Source: Planctomycetaceae bacterium
GTDB taxonomy: Bacteria > Planctomycetota > Planctomycetia > Pirellulales > Pirellulaceae
DNA: 10,723 nucleotides
Assembly: GCA_007695205.1 (NCBI GenBank)
Contig: REEF01000968.1
Coordinates: 1-10,723, forward strand
Direction: 5' to 3'
Shown here: positions 6,787-10,723 of the stretch, piece by piece
How the letters are laid out: every line of letters begins with the position of its first letter
Numbering within the stretch: position 1 is the first letter of the stretch
Program-made: the position numbers and the translations under genes
Notes under the pieces: model-generated
The model's input: only the letters and a program-made list of their open reading frames with translations
Told to the model about the DNA's origin: nothing
Database searches by the model: none

Positions 6787-6860
6787 GGTTTTTCTGCGAG
6801 GTCGCTAGATGCAGGGCAAACTGCACTTGCAGACATAGCAGGATTAAACTCGAAATCATC

Positions 6861-6864
6861 GGAG
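6861..6864 (+). promoter_or_regulatory. Ribosome binding site deciding a TTG start
   Basis: GGAG lies 8 nt before the TTG at 6873. An in-frame TGA at 6867-6869, two codons upstream, excludes any earlier start, so this site and TTG are the best initiation pair for the long gene. Confidence 0.65.
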
Positions 6865-6872
6865 TCTGAGCC

Positions 6873-9800
6873 TTGTTTTTTCGCAGCTTCTTGACGGTGT
6901 TGCCTGGCTTCACTTGCTTCTGGATCGGGTTGCTTTCGATCGGCCTTGTCAGCTTATGGGCCGATTCCGTACCGGATTTCAACCGAGAGGTGCGGCCGAT
7001 TCTGTCGCAGCATTGCTTCAAGTGCCACGGGCCGGACGAAGCGACTCGCATGAGCGGCTTACGGCTGGATTATCGACAGGACGCATTGGCGGTGATCGTT
7101 CCGGGTGACCCGGAGCAGAGCGAATTGGTACGGCGGGTCTTTTCGTCCAGCGATTTCGAGGTGATGCCGCCGCCGGAGGCGAAGTTGCCGATGACGGACC
7201 AGCAGCGAGACGTGTTGCGTCGCTGGGTAGAAGGCGGCGCCGATTACCAGCCTCATTGGGCTTTTGTCGCACCGCAAAAGCCGCCGCTGCCGGAAGTCCA
7301 GCCGTCGGATTGGCCGCAGCGACCGCTCGACCATTTCGTTCTCGAACAATTGGAAGCCCGCGGCCGATCGCCGGCCTCCCAGGCGGATCGAGCGACGTTG
7401 ATCCGTCGCGTTTCGCTGGATCTGATCGGTCTGCCGCCGACACCGGATCAAGTCGATCAGTTTATCGCTGACGACGCGCCGGATGCTTACGAGCGTTTGG
7501 TGGATCGTCTCTTGGCATCCGAGCACTACGGCGAGCGGTGGGCGCGGCAATGGCTGGATCTGGCTCGTTATGCCGATACCAACGGATACGAAAAGGACCG
7601 ACCGCGGAGTATCTGGCCTTACCGAGACTGGGTGATCCACGCGTTGAACGACGGGATGCCTTTCGATCAGTTCACGATCGAGCAGATCGCCGGCGACCTT
7701 CTGCCCGAGGCGACGCTGGATCAGCGCATCGCGACGGGGTTCCACCGCAACACGATGCTGAACGAAGAAGGCGGTATCGACCCGCTAGAATTCCGCTTCC
7801 ATGCCATGACCGATCGCGTGGCGACCACCGGCACCGCTTGGCTGGGCTTGACGTTGGGTTGTGCCCAGTGCCATACGCACAAGTACGACCCTGTGTCGCA
7901 TCACGAGTACTTCGGGGTGATGGCTCTGCTGAACAATGCCGACGAACCCGAATTGGAATTGCCGCAGGAAGACCTGGACGCTCAGCATCATCGCAACGTC
8001 CAGCAGGCCGAGCAGTTGCTGGCCCAATTGCCGGAACAGTTTCCGGTGGATGAAGAAGGCGATCAGCCGATCGACGAGCGGCGGCGAGCCGAACTGGACC
8101 GCCGCTGGGCCGACTGGCTGCTGCAGCAGCGATCGGCGGCGGTCGAATGGACGCCATGGCGGCCGGTCGAAGCTGCGTCGAACCTGCCGCTGTTGACCGT
8201 GCAGCCGGACGACTCGGTATTCGCCTCGGGGGATTTCACCAAGGACGACACCTACCGATTGCGATTCGCGGCTCCGAAACGCGAGATCTACGCGGTACGT
8301 TTGGAAGCTTTGCCCGATCCCCGATTGCCGGCCGGTGGTCCCGGCATGACGTATTACGAGGGCACCAAGGGCGACTTCTTCCTGGGCGTGTTCCAGCTAT
8401 CCGATGGCCAGCAACCGTTGCCCATCGCCGGCGCTTCGGCCAGCTATGCCAAGAACCGTTTTGGCAACAATCCGGTCTCGGCGGAACTGACGCTGGACGG
8501 CGATCCGCAAACGGGCTGGTCGGTGCACGATCGTACGGGCGAGAGGCATGTGGCGGTCTACGTGCTGGATCCCCCGTGGTCGGGGGAAACGGATCTGCAC
8601 CTGACCATGACCTTCGGACGCCATTTCTCCAGCTCGCTGGGTCGTTTTCGCATTTCGGTCACCAGCGATCCACGTGCCGGCCAGGCGTTGGATCTGCCCG
8701 AGCAGGCAGACCAATGGCTGCCATTGCCCGAGTCGCAGTGGCCGGACCAGGTGCGTGAATCGTTGTGGCATGCTTTCCTGCTGAGTCTGCCGGAATTGGC
8801 CGAACCCGCCAAGAAGATCCAGCAACTGCGGAAGCGTCCCGAGTATCCGACGACGCTGGTGATGCAGGAGCGTCCGCCGGAGAACCCGCGCCCGACCCAT
8901 CTGCATCATCGCGGCGAGTTTTTGGAACCCCAAGAACAGGTCGATCCGGGCGTGCCGGTGTTCTTGCCACCGTTGCCCGCGGACCAGCCGCCGAATCGTT
9001 TGACTTTCGCCCGCTGGTTGGTTTCCGAGGACAACCCGCTGACGGCCCGCGTGACGGTCAACCGCCATTGGGCAGCCTTCTTTGGAAACGGCCTGGTGCC
9101 GACGATCGACGATTTCGGATACCAGGGCCAGATGCCGACGCATCCCGAGCTGTTGGATTGGCTGGCCGTCCGGTTCATGCAATCGGGCTGGTCCCTGAAA
9201 TGGCTGCATCAAGAGATCGTGATGAGTGCCACCTATCAGCAGTCCTCGCGAGTCACCGAGGAACTGGCGCAATGGGACCCTGACAACCGCTGGCTGGCTC
9301 GGGGCCCCCGAGTTCGGCTGGAGGCGGAATTGATCCGCGACGGGGCGTTGCTCAGCAGCGGCCTGTTGTCCGATACGCTCGGCGGTCCCAGCGTCTTCCC
9401 GCCTCAGCCCGAAGGCGTGACCACCGAAGGCACCTACGGGCCGTTGACCTGGAAAGCCAGCACCGGACCCGACCGGTACCGCCGCAGCTTGTACACGTTC
9501 ATCAAGCGGACAGCCCCGTTCGCGATGTACAACACGTTCGACGCGCCGACGGGCGAGTCGTGTGTGGCGCGGCGAGATGTCTCGAACACGCCGCTGCAAG
9601 CCCTGACGCTGATGAACGACGTGGTGTTCCTCGAGGCGGCGCAGGCACTGGGCAAGGAGTTCTCGGAACGCGACGAACCGCTGGAAGATCGCATGACCCT
9701 GATGTTTCGTCGAGTCGTTGTCCGGTCGCCCGATCCCGAGGAACTCGATGCGCTGGTCGCCTTTTATCACGACCAGCGGGCCCGATTCGAAAACGACCAG

Positions 9801-9914
9801 TTGGACGCTGCCGCTGTGGCAGGTCAAGCCGATGGGAATCCAGTGGCACAGGCCGTCTGGACCGTCATCGCGCGAATTCTTTTGAACCTGGACGAAACGA
9901 TTACCAAGACATGA
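6873..9914 (+). CDS. Secreted PSCyt1-PSCyt2 (DUF1549)-PSD1 (DUF1553) cytochrome-like protein
   Basis: This 1013-residue protein starts at TTG 6873 (GGAG 8 nt upstream, in-frame stop just before). A hydrophobic leader (residues 5-28, probable cleavage near SLWA/DSV) indicates export. The PSCyt1 domain (about 35-125) has the heme-c motif CFKCH (48-52) and VMPPPE (97-102), whose M98 could be an axial ligand. The PSCyt2/DUF1549 domain (about 150-360) has a second CxxCH, CAQCH (330-334, in GCAQCHTHKYDP), so two c-type hemes are possible. A beta-rich, carbohydrate-binding-like insert lies at about 430-600. PSD1/DUF1553 follows (about 705-965), with LTARVTVNRHWAAFFG (723-738) and the late DVSNTPLQALTLMND (902-916). 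The function of this planctomycete-expanded family is not established; electron transfer linked to degradation of complex substrates is inference. The stop overlaps the start of the DUF1501 gene (ATGA), so the two are translationally coupled. Confidence 0.93.
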   Translation: MFFRSFLTVLPGFTCFWIGLLSIGLVSLWADSVPDFNREVRPILSQHCFKCHGPDEATRMSGLRLDYRQDALAVIVPGDPEQSELVRRVFSSSDFEVMPPPEAKLPMTDQQRDVLRRWVEGGADYQPHWAFVAPQKPPLPEVQPSDWPQRPLDHFVLEQLEARGRSPASQADRATLIRRVSLDLIGLPPTPDQVDQFIADDAPDAYERLVDRLLASEHYGERWARQWLDLARYADTNGYEKDRPRSIWPYRDWVIHALNDGMPFDQFTIEQIAGDLLPEATLDQRIATGFHRNTMLNEEGGIDPLEFRFHAMTDRVATTGTAWLGLTLGCAQCHTHKYDPVSHHEYFGVMALLNNADEPELELPQEDLDAQHHRNVQQAEQLLAQLPEQFPVDEEGDQPIDERRRAELDRRWADWLLQQRSAAVEWTPWRPVEAASNLPLLTVQPDDSVFASGDFTKDDTYRLRFAAPKREIYAVRLEALPDPRLPAGGPGMTYYEGTKGDFFLGVFQLSDGQQPLPIAGASASYAKNRFGNNPVSAELTLDGDPQTGWSVHDRTGERHVAVYVLDPPWSGETDLHLTMTFGRHFSSSLGRFRISVTSDPRAGQALDLPEQADQWLPLPESQWPDQVRESLWHAFLLSLPELAEPAKKIQQLRKRPEYPTTLVMQERPPENPRPTHLHHRGEFLEPQEQVDPGVPVFLPPLPADQPPNRLTFARWLVSEDNPLTARVTVNRHWAAFFGNGLVPTIDDFGYQGQMPTHPELLDWLAVRFMQSGWSLKWLHQEIVMSATYQQSSRVTEELAQWDPDNRWLARGPRVRLEAELIRDGALLSSGLLSDTLGGPSVFPPQPEGVTTEGTYGPLTWKASTGPDRYRRSLYTFIKRTAPFAMYNTFDAPTGESCVARRDVSNTPLQALTLMNDVVFLEAAQALGKEFSERDEPLEDRMTLMFRRVVVRSPDPEELDALVAFYHDQRARFENDQLDAAAVAGQADGNPVAQAVWTVIARILLNLDETITKT

Positions 9915-10723
9915 ACCCCGCAACCCAACGGTACCGCGACGTCACTCGTCGACATTTCTTTCACGATTGTGGAATCGGCTTGGGCAAACTGGCGCTGGCC
10001 GGTTTGTTGACCGACGCCTTCCGCAGTTCGGCTTCCGCCACCCCGGCGGCCGATCATCCGTTGGCCGCTCGAGAGCCCCATTTCCCGGGCCGCGCCAAGC
10101 GGGTGATCCATCTGTTCATGGCAGGTGGTCCGAGTCAATTGGAGATGTTCGACAATAAACCGGAACTCAAACGACTGGAGGGCAACCCGCTGCCGCCTTC
10201 GGTCATCGGCGGCCAGCGTTACGCCTTCATCCGGCCCGATGCCGCCGTGCTGGGCCCCCAGTACTCGTTCGCGCAGCATGGCGAATCGGGAACCGAGTTG
10301 TCCGAGATGGTACCGCATCTGGCGAAGGTCGCTGACCAGATCTGCCTCCTTCGATCGGTGCATACGGACCAGTTCAATCACGCGCCGGCTCAGATCTTCT
10401 TCAACAGCGGCTTTGCCCAACCCGGGCGGCCCAGCCTGGGATCCTGGGTGCTGTACGGGCTGGGCGCAGAGACTCAAGACCTACCGGCCTTTGTCGTCAT
10501 GTCGACCGGCGCCGGGATCAGCGGCGGTGCTGCGTTGTGGTCCAGCGGGTTCCTGCCGACGCTGTACACCGGCGTCAGGTTCCGTAACCATGGCGATCCG
10601 ATCCTGAACGTGTCCAGTCCTGCGGGATTCGACGCACGTTTGGAGGAAGAATCGTTGGACCTGATCCGACAACTGAACCAGCGGCGGTTGGCCGTCGAAG
10701 GCGATCCGGAAATCGCCACTCGG
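9911..10723 (+). CDS. DUF1501 protein, 5' part (runs off the right edge)
   Basis: The frame is open from ATG 9911 to the window end, 271 codons without a stop; full-length relatives are usually about 450-500 residues. The ATG overlaps the previous stop (ATGA, 9911-9914). The N-terminus, VTRRHFFHDCGIGLGK (11-26) followed by LALAGLL (27-33), is a Tat-like signal (T-R-R-x-F-F), suggesting folded export. Family landmarks are VIHLFMAGGPSQLEMFDNKP (65-84), LLRSVHTDQFNHAPAQIFFN (146-165) and GRPSLGSWVLYGLG (172-185). DUF1501 is related to the alkaline-phosphatase/sulfatase fold superfamily, and the conserved H151, D153 and H157 could be metal or active-site residues, but no activity is established. 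In Planctomycetes DUF1501 genes routinely follow PSCyt/PSD1 genes, which supports joint function outside the cytoplasm. Confidence 0.93.
   Translation, partial: MNPATQRYRDVTRRHFFHDCGIGLGKLALAGLLTDAFRSSASATPAADHPLAAREPHFPGRAKRVIHLFMAGGPSQLEMFDNKPELKRLEGNPLPPSVIGGQRYAFIRPDAAVLGPQYSFAQHGESGTELSEMVPHLAKVADQICLLRSVHTDQFNHAPAQIFFNSGFAQPGRPSLGSWVLYGLGAETQDLPAFVVMSTGAGISGGAALWSSGFLPTLYTGVRFRNHGDPILNVSSPAGFDARLEEESLDLIRQLNQRRLAVEGDPEIATR

Larger units (their letters stand above)
6449..6872. other. Intergenic region between TPR gene and PSCyt/PSD1 gene
   Basis: This 424-bp gap has no credible gene. From left to right it holds overlapping GC-rich hairpins just after the TPR stop, a Rho-independent terminator, an 89-bp palindromic repeat and a Shine-Dalgarno site. 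The stretch 6787-6860 should carry the promoter of the downstream genes, but no box pair with good spacing stands out; CTGCAC (6821-6826) and TTAAAC (6844-6849), 17 bp apart, are a poor match. A small hairpin, TGCAG (6810-6814) / CTGCA (6821-6825), lies there as well. The stretches 6495-6556 and 6584-6697 show nothing recognisable. Confidence 0.6.

Noticed and set aside
6635..7051. Short open frames crossing the palindromic repeat (plus 6637-6894, minus 7051-6635) encoding RHTPCAV/RHTECAYY-like peptides
   Set aside because: The peptides are just translations of the repeat on either strand, with no ribosome site; the minus frame also overlaps the PSCyt start.
8397..9923. 508-codon open frame on the minus strand antisense to the PSCyt/PSD1 gene
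   Set aside because: The plus-strand frame has clear domain motifs along its whole length. The antisense translation is rich in Arg, Gln, His and Gly without domains, a typical shadow of GC-rich codon use.

Overview
The window most likely comes from a planctomycete, probably the Pirellulaceae (Rhodopirellula-like). The strongest evidence is the right-hand pair of genes: a secreted PSCyt1/PSCyt2(DUF1549)/PSD1(DUF1553) cytochrome-like protein followed by a DUF1501 protein, a gene pair expanded in Planctomycetota. Supporting evidence is the planctomycete-style TPR lipoprotein-like/secreted protein with a C-terminal 'AWLMATCPD ... PYREP' tail, an RND/MMPL exporter and a PDZ-less site-2 protease, weak use of Shine-Dalgarno sites, and a dispersed-type palindromic repeat whose spurious translation (RHTPCAV / RHTECAYY) I recall from Rhodopirellula-type genomes.

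Layout, left to right. Positions 1-147 are a leader or left-edge remnant with one small hairpin. Positions 148-2505 (+) encode a 785-residue two-fold RND/MMPL membrane transporter. It converges on a minus-strand M50 site-2 protease (3649-2618). A 233-bp divergent spacer holds a candidate promoter, a cluster of small palindromes and a GC-rich leader hairpin, and then leads into class II fumarase (fumC, 3883-5307, +). A secreted TPR protein (5339-6448, +) follows 31 bp later and is probably co-transcribed with fumC. The 424-bp gap 6449-6872 holds overlapping hairpins, a textbook Rho-independent terminator (6557-6583) and an 89-bp composite palindromic repeat (6698-6786). Next is a TTG-started 1013-residue PSCyt/PSD1 protein (6873-9914, +). 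It overlaps by 4 nt with a DUF1501 gene (9911 onward) that runs off the right edge after 271 codons.

How the genes fit together: fumC is core TCA-cycle metabolism. The TPR protein is an exported protein-interaction scaffold of unknown partner. The transporter and the membrane protease are envelope proteins with no demonstrated link to each other. The last two genes form a translationally coupled export module: a Sec-type secreted putative bis-heme protein (two CxxCH motifs) and a Tat-like secreted DUF1501 protein. Its biochemical role is unknown, and it is the nearest thing in the window to an undescribed system. The most unusual non-coding item is the composite palindromic repeat in front of this module.
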